Source: Desulfomonile tiedjei | GTDB taxonomy: Bacteria; Desulfobacterota; Desulfomonilia; Desulfomonilales; Desulfomonilaceae | Direction of reading: 5' to 3' | NCBI GenBank assembly: GCA_016218715.1 | Contig: JACRDG010000089.1 | Span: 62,001-126,000, forward strand | Length of the DNA stretch: 64,000 nucleotides | Shown: positions 18,484-26,344 of the stretch, piece by piece | How positions within the stretch are numbered: position 1 is the stretch's first letter | Layout: the number at the start of each line of letters is the position of its first letter | The notes under the pieces: model-generated | Seen by the model: the letters and a program-made list of their open reading frames with translations, nothing else | Database searches by the model: none | What the model was told of the DNA's origin: nothing | Translations under genes and position numbers: made by a program

Positions 18484-18596
18484 TACTCTTCGGGTAGCCC
18501 CACCATGAAAGCCCCTCATGCGGGGTGCCCGGAGCCGGAAAGCCATCTTGGTCTCCTTGCCCGGACGCGGAAGGCGCTCTTTCAGGAGGTGCTGTT

Positions 18597-19208
18597 ATGG
18601 TTTGCCCCTTCAAATCCAAGGGCCGGCGTTCTGCGGGTGCCTGCCGCATTCCTGGGCTATTGGATGTATTGAGCGCCCCTTACCCGTCGCAGTACGAAAA
18701 GCTATTTTACGAGATGGAAGGCTCCCGAATCGTGCTCAGGCCGATTAAGCCGGACGATGCCCGCCTGCTCGTGGAATTCTTCAACACCTTGTCCCGCGAG
18801 ACGATTTTAAACCGTTTCCTGCGAAAGATAGATATAATTCCAGCGGAGTGGGTCCAGCGGTTCACTTGCATCGATTACGAGCGGGACGTCGCCATGGTGG
18901 CGATTGAACAGACTGATGCAGGTGAGCGAATTCTCGGCGTGTGCCGCATCATGAGATATCCATTTTCCAACAAAGGGGAGGTCGCCGTTGTGGTTGGGGA
19001 CCTATGGCAAGGGAGAGGCATAGGGACGAAGCTGCTCGAGACGAGCATCGCCATCGCCCGAGACCTGGAAATGAGGTCTCTTTGGGCCATAACGTCGGCA
19101 ACCAACCAACAAGTTCTGGATATGGCCGAGAAATTTGGATTCACCATCAACATCGATGCTGGTTCCAGTCTGTGCGAGCTTGAAATGACCCTGGCTCGGA
19201 AGGGCTGA
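18597..19208 (+). CDS. GNAT-family N-acetyltransferase
   Basis: The ATG at 18597 follows AGGAGG by 7 bases and gives a 203-residue protein; in-frame sequence upstream is not protein-like. A GNAT core is visible: RIVLRPIKPDDARLLVEFF, the beta4 strand AVVVGDLWQGRGIGTKLL (acetyl-CoA pyrophosphate loop QGRGIG) and the C-terminal strand. It resembles the GNAT half of Pat-type protein acetyltransferases, without the nucleotide- or cAMP-binding part. It is the first gene of GNAT-CBS-usp, 28 bp before the CBS-ACT gene. A role in protein acetylation under stress is an inference. Confidence 0.82.
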   Translation: MVCPFKSKGRRSAGACRIPGLLDVLSAPYPSQYEKLFYEMEGSRIVLRPIKPDDARLLVEFFNTLSRETILNRFLRKIDIIPAEWVQRFTCIDYERDVAMVAIEQTDAGERILGVCRIMRYPFSNKGEVAVVVGDLWQGRGIGTKLLETSIAIARDLEMRSLWAITSATNQQVLDMAEKFGFTINIDAGSSLCELEMTLARKG

Positions 19209-19236
19209 ACCGCCTCTTCCCTTAAGGAGGAAAGCC

Positions 19237-19935
19237 ATGCTGGTGAAATACTGGATGCGAAGAACCGTCGTGACCGCGGATATTGACGATTCCATGCAGG
19301 AAGGGATCAATCGTGTTAAGGAACACAACCTGAGCTTGCTACCAATTCTGCAGGATGGGCATCTCGTCGGAATCGTCACGGACCGCGATATCAAGAGGGC
19401 CTCCGCCTCGGATGCAACCGCTCTGGAAGTTCATGAGTTGCTGTACCTTCTTTCGACCATCAGGCTGGGCAGCATCATGACGAAGGACCCCGTGACCATA
19501 CCGGCAGACTACACTCTGGAGGAAGCGGCCCAATTGCTCCTGAAGAATCAGATTTCGGGGGCGCCGGTTGTCGATAGTCACGGCACAATCGTTGGCACCA
19601 TCGGCCAACGGGAGATATTCTCCGCGTTGGTGGCCTTAACCGGGTTGGAGAAGCGAGGAATACAATTTGCCTTTCAAGTGGAGGATCGGCCCGGATCCAT
19701 CAAAGAGGTCACGGATGTCATCAGACGGTACAACGGCCGCCTCGCGAGCATTCTCACCTCCTACGAGAGGGCGCCTAGCGGGTTCAGACATGTCTACGTT
19801 CGCGCGTACCAGGTCGATCGCGGGAAGTTGCAGGAGTTGATCGACAATCTGAGAAAACAGGTGGTGATCCTCTACATGGTGGACCTTCGTGACAATAAGC
19901 GGGTAGAATATGTAGAATCCTATCGAGTGGCCTGA
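19237..19935 (+). CDS. CBS-domain pair with C-terminal ACT domain (AcuB-like)
   Basis: The 232-residue protein is a paralogue of the gene at 11823-12548 and shares its start (MLVKYWMR), CBS motifs (SIMTKDPVTIPADYTL) and ACT segment (QVEDRPGSIKEVTDVI). The second CBS region ends near residue 140 and the ACT-like domain fills 145-215. The start follows AAGGAGG by 7 bases. It probably senses a nucleotide or amino acid ligand and regulates a partner, possibly the adjacent acetyltransferase or Usp. Confidence 0.9.
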   Translation: MLVKYWMRRTVVTADIDDSMQEGINRVKEHNLSLLPILQDGHLVGIVTDRDIKRASASDATALEVHELLYLLSTIRLGSIMTKDPVTIPADYTLEEAAQLLLKNQISGAPVVDSHGTIVGTIGQREIFSALVALTGLEKRGIQFAFQVEDRPGSIKEVTDVIRRYNGRLASILTSYERAPSGFRHVYVRAYQVDRGKLQELIDNLRKQVVILYMVDLRDNKRVEYVESYRVA

Positions 19936-20112
19936 AAGTGCGGAAAGGGCCGCCTCACCCCCCGCGGTCACACCGCAGGAACGAAAAGGGGGTGATCTCC
20001 GATCCGCTCCATCGAGCCGTCCACCGTACCAGGCGGCTGCCTGCCGGGCTGGGTCGCACGTTGAAGACGGCGGTCCGCCCAGTCTCTTCTCTTCGCGCGA
20101 GGAGGTTGCGCC

Positions 20113-20568
20113 ATGGCAGTAAAGAAGATCCTCTTTTGCACCGATTTCTCAGAAAACTCCCGCCCCGCGAGGGATTACGCCGTCCAGTTTGCGAAATTGT
20201 TCGGCGCGGAGCTGCTCGTTCTCAACGTGGTCAACATTCCCGTCATGGGCCAGTCCGCGTGGACGGGCGGCCTGCCTGTGGATATGTCCGCGGTGGAGCA
20301 GCAGATCCGGGCTGCGGCCGAGAAACAGGTGGAGCTTCTCGCCGAGGAATGCAGGCGCGAACTTCCGGAGGTCATGGCCGTTTCTCGCCCTGGGATTCCC
20401 ACCGCTGCCGAGATCGTCCGATTCGCGGACCAGGAGGGGGTCGATCTCATCGTGCTGGGGACCCATGGATGGACCGGGATCAAACACCTGGTCATGGGGA
20501 GCACAGCGGAGAATGTGGTGAGGACAGCCAACTGCCCGGTTCTTACTGTCAGGGTACCGGGAGATTAG
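20113..20568 (+). CDS. Universal stress protein (UspA family)
   Basis: The 151-residue Usp begins MAVKKILFCTDFSENSRPA and carries the ATP signature GTHGWTGIKHLVMGS followed by AENVVRTANCPVLTV. It lies 177 bp after the CBS-ACT gene with AGGAGG about 9 bases before the ATG. It is very like the Usps at 11347 and 12674, and more like them in sequence than distant Usp families, suggesting duplication of a CBS-usp module. It converges with the beta-propeller gene. Confidence 0.92.
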   Translation: MAVKKILFCTDFSENSRPARDYAVQFAKLFGAELLVLNVVNIPVMGQSAWTGGLPVDMSAVEQQIRAAAEKQVELLAEECRRELPEVMAVSRPGIPTAAEIVRFADQEGVDLIVLGTHGWTGIKHLVMGSTAENVVRTANCPVLTVRVPGD

Positions 20569-20626
20569 CTCTCAGAGGAGTCTGAAGTGTCCGGCGACGA
20601 ACCGACCATCCGTCGCCAGCCGAGTC

Positions 20627-21700
20627 TCATGCATTGACCGCATAGATGTTCCCATCACCGCCGCCAAAGTAGACCATGCCCTGAGTTATCAAGGGGGTGG
20701 AGACGATCCATCGCGTCGTTTCGAAGCGCCATCGCTCCTTCCCGCGATGGAGGTCCACAGCATAGAGGATGCCGTCGCCGGAGCCGAAATACACGGTGTC
20801 GGCCAGTACCGACGGAGTGCAAATGACCCAGCTCTTCGTTTTGAACTTCCATTTCTGTTTCTGTTCGCGGGTGTCCACTGCATAGAGGTGGTGGTCGTTG
20901 CTCCCGAACAGAACGAGCTCCTCGACAACTACCGGTCGAGAGATGATAGGATGCGACGTCCACCAGTCTCCGGTCTCGTGTCGCCAGAGTTCATGCCCCG
21001 TGCCGGCGTCTACTGCGTATAGGTTACCGTCACGGCTGCCGCAATATACGACACCGAGGTGCACCGACGCGCCGGTGACATCACCGCCGGTGCGGAAAAC
21101 CCACTTCTCAACATTGCTTTGGATATCGACTGCATGGAGTCTGGCATCTCCGCTGCCGAAATAGAGCATGCCACCGGCAACGGCCGGCGGGGAGACCGTC
21201 CCGTGTGGGGCGCGATGTCGCCACACTTCCTTGCCGGTCTTCGCGTCGATTCCGTAGAGCAGTCGGTTATTGGTTGCGAAATAGATTACTTCGCCAACTG
21301 CCAAGGCCGAACTGCCCACGGGGTCGAGTGTCTTGAACTTCCAGGCGAGCTCGCCGGACTGTGCCTGAACTGCGTACAAGCAGCCGTCATTGCTGCCGAA
21401 ACATATCAAGTTCCCGCACGTCACCGGTGAGCCTTCGATCCGGTCACCCGCGCGGAATGCCCAACGTTGCAGCGCGGTGTTCGCGTCGAGGGCATAGAGG
21501 AAGCCGTCTCTGCTTCCACAGAAAACAGTGTCGGTCAGAGCGCAGGGGGAGCAGGTTACCGAAGCATCCGTGCGAAATACCCATCGCTGGCGTTCGCTAG
21601 GGAGTGGAAACAGCAAGTCCTTGTAAAACTCGGGTAAGTCCTCTCCCCGTTCTACCAGTTGGATGATGTTTCGGCGTTCGGCCTCGGTAAGCCTGCGCAT
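20627..21700 (-). CDS. PQQ-type beta-propeller repeat protein, apparently cytoplasmic
   Basis: The ATG at 21700 (MRRLTEAERRN) follows GGGGGAG by 8 bases and gives 357 residues. After ~50 residues there are about eight propeller blades of the form VYFGSxDGxLYAVDxxTGxxxWRF (for example FCGSRDGFLYALDA, YFGSGDGILYAVD). No signal peptide is present, although most PQQ-repeat proteins of this type are exported. The N-terminal helix-rich segment (TEAERRNIIQLVERGEDLP) resembles one I recall from some adenine-specific DNA methyltransferases. The ligand is unknown. It lies downstream of the ankyrin gene on the same strand and is probably in its sigma-54 operon. Confidence 0.85.
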   Translation of the reverse strand: MRRLTEAERRNIIQLVERGEDLPEFYKDLLFPLPSERQRWVFRTDASVTCSPCALTDTVFCGSRDGFLYALDANTALQRWAFRAGDRIEGSPVTCGNLICFGSNDGCLYAVQAQSGELAWKFKTLDPVGSSALAVGEVIYFATNNRLLYGIDAKTGKEVWRHRAPHGTVSPPAVAGGMLYFGSGDARLHAVDIQSNVEKWVFRTGGDVTGASVHLGVVYCGSRDGNLYAVDAGTGHELWRHETGDWWTSHPIISRPVVVEELVLFGSNDHHLYAVDTREQKQKWKFKTKSWVICTPSVLADTVYFGSGDGILYAVDLHRGKERWRFETTRWIVSTPLITQGMVYFGGGDGNIYAVNA

Positions 21701-21724
21701 CGTACGTGCTCCCCCTTGAACGGC

Positions 21725-21762
21725 AAGCCGGCCAAGCACACGAGGTACAATACGGCCGGCTT
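21725..21762. promoter_or_regulatory. Inverted repeat between the ankyrin and beta-propeller genes
   Basis: Perfect 9-base arms AAGCCGGCC (21725-21733) and GGCCGGCTT (21754-21762) flank 20 bases, about 25 bp before the beta-propeller start. It could be an RNA hairpin or an operator. Confidence 0.5.
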
Positions 21763-21861
21763 CCCATGAACGGAGATCCCGAGGAGAGGAGGGGACGTAT
21801 AGGGATCAGTGGGCCATCCCGCCGGATTTCGCCCCCAAAAGCCCTCACCAGAGCTTCGCGG

Positions 21862-22458
21862 TCAGTGGATTCTGGGACTTTTCCCTTTTGCGCTGTGCGC
21901 TTTCAGGAGCTCTACTACCTCAGTGTGTCTCATCGATGTAGCCCACATGAGAGCGGTCCAGCCGTTTCTGTCGGTGGCCTGGGTGTAGGCTCCGCGCTCC
22001 AGGAGTTCCCGAACCACGCCGGCATGCCCCTCGGCCGCAGCCATGATGAGTGCGGTTGCGCCATATTGATCCTGTTCTTCCAAGCTTGCGCCGTGATCGA
22101 CGAGGATCTTGACCACGTCCAAATAGCCGCGGCGGGCCGCCCTCATGAGAGCGGTCCACCCGAATTCGTCACCCGCGTTAACGTCCGCGCCTTCTTCGAG
22201 GAGGAGTTTCACGACCTCACCGAAACCGCGGCGTGATGCTTTCATGAGAGCGGTGGCACCATACTGGTCCACGGCGTCAGCCTGGGCGCCGCTCTTGAGG
22301 AGCATTTCGACGGCATCGGGGAACCCGTTGGCAGCCGCCCACATCAGGGGTGTCCATCCGAAGGCATCGCGAACTTCGGCGTCGGCCCCCGATGTCAACA
22401 GTGCTCTCAGCTCCGCCAGATTGCCCGACGTGGCCGCACTGAGAATCTTGTCGCTCAT
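21862..22458 (-). CDS. Ankyrin-repeat protein
   Basis: The ATG at 22458 (MSDKILSAATSGNLAEL) follows GGAGG by 8 bases, giving 198 residues. About five ankyrin repeats fill the chain, each with the pattern DxxGWTALMxAxxxGxxxxVxxLLxxGAdv. No enzymatic domain, membrane segment or signal is seen, so it is likely a cytoplasmic protein-binding module. It is the first gene after a consensus sigma-54 promoter (22644-22659) with a dyad upstream, and is followed by the beta-propeller gene. Confidence 0.92.
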   Translation of the reverse strand: MSDKILSAATSGNLAELRALLTSGADAEVRDAFGWTPLMWAAANGFPDAVEMLLKSGAQADAVDQYGATALMKASRRGFGEVVKLLLEEGADVNAGDEFGWTALMRAARRGYLDVVKILVDHGASLEEQDQYGATALIMAAAEGHAGVVRELLERGAYTQATDRNGWTALMWATSMRHTEVVELLKAHSAKGKSPRIH

Positions 22459-22643
22459 GGCAGTGTCCTCCTGAAGTTTCTGTCCGCCGCAGTAACGCGG
22501 CAATTTCGTTGGAACGTCTTGGAGGAGTCTCCTGCTCAGGGAGCCTCCTTCGAGAGTCATCGCGTTTTGACCGGCCCGACGAGCAAGGTACTCGCTGCAT
22601 CGGTATCTATCAGCCGGGAAGGTTCTCTTCTGTCCTTTGGTAA

Positions 22644-22659
22644 AGCAATCACCGTGCCA
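22644..22659 (-). promoter_or_regulatory. Sigma-54 promoter of the ankyrin/beta-propeller operon
   Basis: The minus strand reads TGGCACGGTGATTGCT, an exact match to TGGCACG-N4-TTGCW. It lies about 185 bp before the ankyrin start. Confidence 0.8.
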
Positions 22660-22759
22660 ACGGTTTGGCGGTAAACAGCGAGGGTCAACGCGGCGATCGG
22701 GTCGTCGCGGACGGTCTGCGCGCTGCTCAAACTGCTCCGAACACCCCTGTGTCGGGATT

Positions 22760-22776
22760 CTTTACAAGATGTAAAG
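22760..22776. promoter_or_regulatory. Perfect activator dyad CTTTACA-N3-TGTAAAG
   Basis: CTTTACAAGATGTAAAG lies 100 bp upstream of the sigma-54 promoter at 22644-22659, the same placement as the dyad at 18350 relative to its promoter. Confidence 0.65.
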
Positions 22777-22925
22777 GAGGCCCATGCCATGTCTCCTCTC
22801 CCTGGAGTGCACTCCCACAGCCCAACTACCACTCTAGGGCCACGGGTCAACGCCTTTGGGAAACCGAGCGCTAACTACTCGGGGTCGCTCGTACCGTGGC
22901 TTCGCGGCGGTCGCTGTCCCGGGTT

Positions 22926-22965
22926 GTTCGGTGGGGCCGGCATCCTGCCAGCCGCGGCCAGGGAG
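22926..22965 (-). repeat. Dispersed repeat, shorter inverted copy
   Basis: Read on the minus strand it matches the core of the 64-bp repeat (GGCAGGATGCCGGCCCCAC, then GAACA), with divergence in the left arm. Confidence 0.55.
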
Positions 22966-23281
22966 ATCGTCGCGCCGAGGTCGGATGCGTACGCATACGC
23001 GACCCGATATCGCATCAGAGTCCTTATACGTGTGGCAAGATTTCTGACACATATAGTCGCCGAAAACGGGTCACCATTCCGAAATCAAGATCGATGCGAC
23101 AGGCGCCTCTCCGGTTCATGAACGACGTGCAAGATGCCCGTCCCACTGCAGCCATTCCTCTTATAGGACATTTATTTTGTCAATCACGAGAACTGCAGGA
23201 TCTGGGACGAAGGAGACCAGAAATGTAGGCAAGGCAGGTGCGGAAACGGGTAGGAAGGGAGGGAAAGGGATCCAAGAAAAC

Positions 23282-23308
23282 GTGACCCCTTTTCGAGAAA
23301 GGGGCCAC
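23282..23308 (-). terminator. Rho-independent-like terminator of the TauE operon
   Basis: A long stem GTGrCCCCTTT/AAAGGGGyCAC with a 5-base loop lies about 100 bp past the last minus-strand gene. On that strand it is followed by GTTTTCTT. Confidence 0.55.
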
Positions 23309-23408
23309 GAGAAAAGTATCAGCGCTTCATTTTACAGATCGTCAGGTTTTTTGACACCAAGCAAGAAACGACATGGTATCAAATGGTTATCAACGAAAAC
23401 GCGCCGAT

Positions 23409-24116
23409 CTACACCTCTTTCTTTGCACCGGCCTTCATCTGGAGGCCGAACCCCTCGAAGAGCATCAGAATCCCGATGCCCCACCATAAGGTGTAAATGA
23501 CGTAAAAGACGAGTGAAAAAGCCAGGATGCCGGCCTTCGAGCTCGCTGTCTCCGGTACGATATTGGCGAAATTATACCCCAGCTCCACCCCTTTCTTGAT
23601 CACGGTGTCAAGGAACTTGGCTTCCTTGAACAGCTTTTGTTTCTTCAGGCTCTTGTCAATCTCCTTAAAAGCCCCGTGCCACGCGAAGAGGGCTTCCTTG
23701 CCGCGCATTCCGTACTTGGAGGAGACTTCGGTTTCCCGATTGTTGAACATGGCGTCCGCATCATTCAGCGCCGCAATAATCACACCGCCGAGATCTCCCT
23801 TGACCTCGAGCTCATTTTCCTTGGGAGTTACCTGAGCGCCGGCCGTGGTGAGGAGCTTGGTCACTTTCTGTGTCATTTCCGGGCTTTTCAGTTTGATGGT
23901 GGCGTCCAACGCCTTGCCTTTGAAGGCGTCCGCTTGCTTCTTGATGCCCGGAATGTAGTTGGCCGATCCCTTGGCAATAGAGTTGAACAGGTCGTCTGAT
24001 GCTTCGAGGGCATTCTTGCCGTTGACAAGGGGCATAAACATCAAGAAGAGGACCACGAGAAAGCTTATGAACAGGAGAAATCCCTTGAGAAATTCTCCTT
24101 TGTGTTTGATCAACAT
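23409..24116 (-). CDS. Membrane protein accompanying the TauE/SafE exporter
   Basis: This 235-residue protein has an N-terminal membrane segment (~12-32, FLLFISFLVVLFLMFMPLV), a soluble ~165-residue middle region and a C-terminal membrane segment (~203-225). The middle part has no recognised enzyme motif. It begins 4 bp after the exporter stop with GGAGG about 9 bases before its ATG, so it is cotranscribed. Similar proteins are known next to TauE-type exporters in sulfate reducers, but their role is not established; a partner or accessory subunit is the natural guess. Confidence 0.7.
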   Translation of the reverse strand: MLIKHKGEFLKGFLLFISFLVVLFLMFMPLVNGKNALEASDDLFNSIAKGSANYIPGIKKQADAFKGKALDATIKLKSPEMTQKVTKLLTTAGAQVTPKENELEVKGDLGGVIIAALNDADAMFNNRETEVSSKYGMRGKEALFAWHGAFKEIDKSLKKQKLFKEAKFLDTVIKKGVELGYNFANIVPETASSKAGILAFSLVFYVIYTLWWGIGILMLFEGFGLQMKAGAKKEV

Positions 24117-24120
24117 GATG

Positions 24121-25401
24121 TCATACCTCCCCTCTGAGCTGCCTCAGGCTTCCGAGGAACTTGGCGATCACCCACACGGCGAAAATGCCGATGACGAGAA
24201 AGAACAGCCACGTCCCGATCTCCGTCAACGTCTTGGCCAGCGAGTCGGATATATTGATGATCTCCATCTGGTTGAGTTTTTCCGGCAGGGCAAAAAACCG
24301 ATTCACGAATCCGGAAAGGATCGCAAGGGCGTAGAAGCCTCTGATGTAGATCCCTTTCACCACCTTGGTCGTGAGCGCGCCGACCTGAACGCCTATGAGC
24401 GAGCCCAGGAGCATTCCCATGGCCAGGGTGTAGAAGATGAAACCGTAGATCGCATACTGGGCGATCGACGCATAGCCCGCAGTGAAGATGATCTGCAGGA
24501 TGTCCGTGCCGACCGTGGTAAACGACGAGACTCCCAGCACGTACACGAAAATGGGGAAGGTCAGAAATCCGCCGCCGACTCCCATGATCGCTGCGGCAAA
24601 GCCGACCACCGCTCCGCATAAGGCAACGAACAGAGCCGGGATCTTCTTTCCGCCGGGAACGAGATCCTCGTCGAAGGTGATGAGCGGAGGAATATTGGCA
24701 GACTGCAATTTGGCCGGCAGCCCAACTTTTCCGGAAGCCGCCGCCTCACCGTGTGGGCTCTCTCCTCCGTGGGCTCCCACGTCGCCGCCGGCTTTTCTCA
24801 GCCTGAGAAAGTCGATGAGAGCGTAAAATCCCAGGAATCCGAGCAAGACCACGTAGACGATACTTATGAACGTGTCGCTCAGGACAGGGTTTTGTTCATA
24901 GATCGCCCGGTTTATGACACCGCCTCCGGTCACGCCGACCCCCGAGCCCACGAGAAATGCTATGGCAAGGGCTACCGAAACGTTTCCCAGTTTCCTGTGA
25001 ACGGCAGTTCCCATAATTGCTTTAGCAAAGATGTGAAAGAGGTCGGTCCCCACTGCCAGAATGCCTTTCACGCCCGCGCTCATGAGGGCCGGTGTGATGA
25101 TGAACCCGCCTCCGGCCCCGATACAGCCGGTAATCAATCCGGCACAGAGGCCGATAATCGTCGAGACGAGGAAGATGTTCGTAGAATAGTATGCTGGTGA
25201 GTACGCCTTGTGACCGCCCAGAATCTCAGGTAAGTCGTCGGCGAAGGCCACCGACAAAACGATGATAGGCGCCAGCATCAGTCCTAGAATGCAGATCTTC
25301 CGCTTGTCCCGCAGGATGCTCAAAGAGGTCTCATAATCCCATCGTGCATGGGCTATCGAGGCAGCCATGAACATCCGGTACAGCTCTTTGCCCCATTTCA
25401 T
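24121..25401 (-). CDS. TauE/SafE-family membrane transporter (putative sulfite/sulfonate exporter)
   Basis: I start at the ATG at 25401 (MKWGKELYRM), which follows AAAGGAG by 8 bases; this gives 426 residues. Many hydrophobic segments are visible, with the duplicated family motif GxxxGxxGxGGGF (GLITGCIGAGGGFIITPAL and AAIMGVGGGFLTFP). The family moves sulfite, sulfonates or other organic anions. The loop between halves (residues ~215-260) is unusually long and hydrophilic. A consensus sigma-54 promoter lies about 150 bp upstream, divergent from a response regulator and PAS kinase operon that has its own. Confidence 0.88.
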   Translation of the reverse strand: MKWGKELYRMFMAASIAHARWDYETSLSILRDKRKICILGLMLAPIIVLSVAFADDLPEILGGHKAYSPAYYSTNIFLVSTIIGLCAGLITGCIGAGGGFIITPALMSAGVKGILAVGTDLFHIFAKAIMGTAVHRKLGNVSVALAIAFLVGSGVGVTGGGVINRAIYEQNPVLSDTFISIVYVVLLGFLGFYALIDFLRLRKAGGDVGAHGGESPHGEAAASGKVGLPAKLQSANIPPLITFDEDLVPGGKKIPALFVALCGAVVGFAAAIMGVGGGFLTFPIFVYVLGVSSFTTVGTDILQIIFTAGYASIAQYAIYGFIFYTLAMGMLLGSLIGVQVGALTTKVVKGIYIRGFYALAILSGFVNRFFALPEKLNQMEIINISDSLAKTLTEIGTWLFFLVIGIFAVWVIAKFLGSLRQLRGEV

Positions 25402-25548
25402 TCCATGAACTCCTTTCCGGTGATTCTGCATAGAGCGGATTGCCGTCCGTCATGCTCCGAGGATCCACGGCAGTGGTCCCCCGCACCCGTTGATCCCTCC
25501 TCGCAAGTTCGTCGATCGGCATATCGATCCTTCCGCCTCGCGAATCGA

Positions 25549-25564
25549 AGCAAGGATCATGCCA
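25549..25564 (-). promoter_or_regulatory. Sigma-54 promoter of the TauE operon
   Basis: The minus strand reads TGGCATGATCCTTGCT, with GG-N10-GC spacing and a full -12 element. Confidence 0.75.
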
Positions 25565-25601
25565 CGGATACAGGCTTCCAGCATCTAGCTCCTCGCGCGA
25601 T

Positions 25602-25617
25602 TGGCATCCAAATTGCA
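25602..25617 (+). promoter_or_regulatory. Sigma-54 promoter of the response regulator-PAS kinase operon
   Basis: TGGCATCCAAATTGCA has GG-N10-GC spacing and lies about 270 bp before the regulator start. Confidence 0.72.
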
Positions 25618-25887
25618 AATCAGGAAGCAGAGAGGGACCACCGGCGCTGGTGTGTCCAGGGTTGTACCGTGACCGCTCCCAATGTCCGAACTTGGGAAAA
25701 GGGGGCCAATCACGGGGACTACCGCCGGCTCATCAGGAAGGCTGTGCCTGTAATGCGTCCGGTGTCCGTTACCATCCCGACCACGATTTACCGTGTTATT
25801 CGTTCCTCTCTCGATAGTGCATACCGGTCGCCCAGTGTGGCGCAAAAGGAACCTACGCGGAAATGACCCCTGAAAAGGAGATCAAAG

Positions 25888-26322
25888 ATGGCCGTCGTCA
25901 AAGTGATGCTTGTGGACGATGAAGTTCCCTTCGTAGAGGCCATGACGAAGCGGCTTACCAAGAGGGATCTCTCGGTGGTTACCGCGTTCAGTGGCACAGA
26001 CGCTCTCGATAAGCTCCAAAAAAACGACGACATAGACATCGTTATCCTGGACGTCAAGATGCCGGGTGTGGATGGAGTTCAAACCCTGCGAGACATAAAG
26101 AAAGATCATCCACTGGTGGAAGTGATCCTCCTTACGGGGAATGCCACGGTGGAATCGGCGATCGAAGGCATGAAACTGGGAGCGTACGACTACCTGATGA
26201 AACCGTGCGACATGGACCTCCTGATGGCCAAGATCGCGGAGGCCGAATCAAAGAAGGCTTCTCAGGAAGAAAGGATCCTCGAAGCACGACTCAGGGAGAT
26301 CACGCTCCGGCAAGGATCCTGA
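25888..26322 (+). CDS. Single-domain response regulator
   Basis: The 144-residue protein is a receiver domain with Asp10, Asp11 and phospho-acceptor Asp55 (VILDVKMPGVDG), Thr in LLTGNAT and Lys in LMKPCD. About 25 charged residues follow and no output domain. It follows AAGGAG by 9 bases and is 22 bp upstream of a PAS kinase. It may act as a phosphate shuttle or bind a protein target. Its promoter is sigma-54 type. Confidence 0.92.
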   Translation: MAVVKVMLVDDEVPFVEAMTKRLTKRDLSVVTAFSGTDALDKLQKNDDIDIVILDVKMPGVDGVQTLRDIKKDHPLVEVILLTGNATVESAIEGMKLGAYDYLMKPCDMDLLMAKIAEAESKKASQEERILEARLREITLRQGS

Positions 26323-26344
26323 AGCCGCGGGAACGGCTCGTCAC

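Larger units (their letters stand above)
22459..23408. other. Long gene-free regulatory and repeat-bearing spacer
   Basis: No convincing gene was seen. The stretch holds the sigma-54 promoter at 22644, the dyad at 22760, an inverted copy of the dispersed repeat at 22926, a terminator hairpin at 23282 and a half-preserved dyad at 23330-23346. Confidence 0.55.
25402..25887. other. Divergent intergenic region with two sigma-54 promoters
   Basis: The spacer between the TauE operon and the response regulator holds two opposed sigma-54 sites only 37 bp apart. No gene was seen, and the TTTACA dyad found elsewhere is absent here. Confidence 0.6.

Noticed and set aside
20050-20065. TGGGTCGCACGTTGAA as a sigma-54 promoter for the usp gene at 20113
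   Set aside because: The essential -12 GC is GA.
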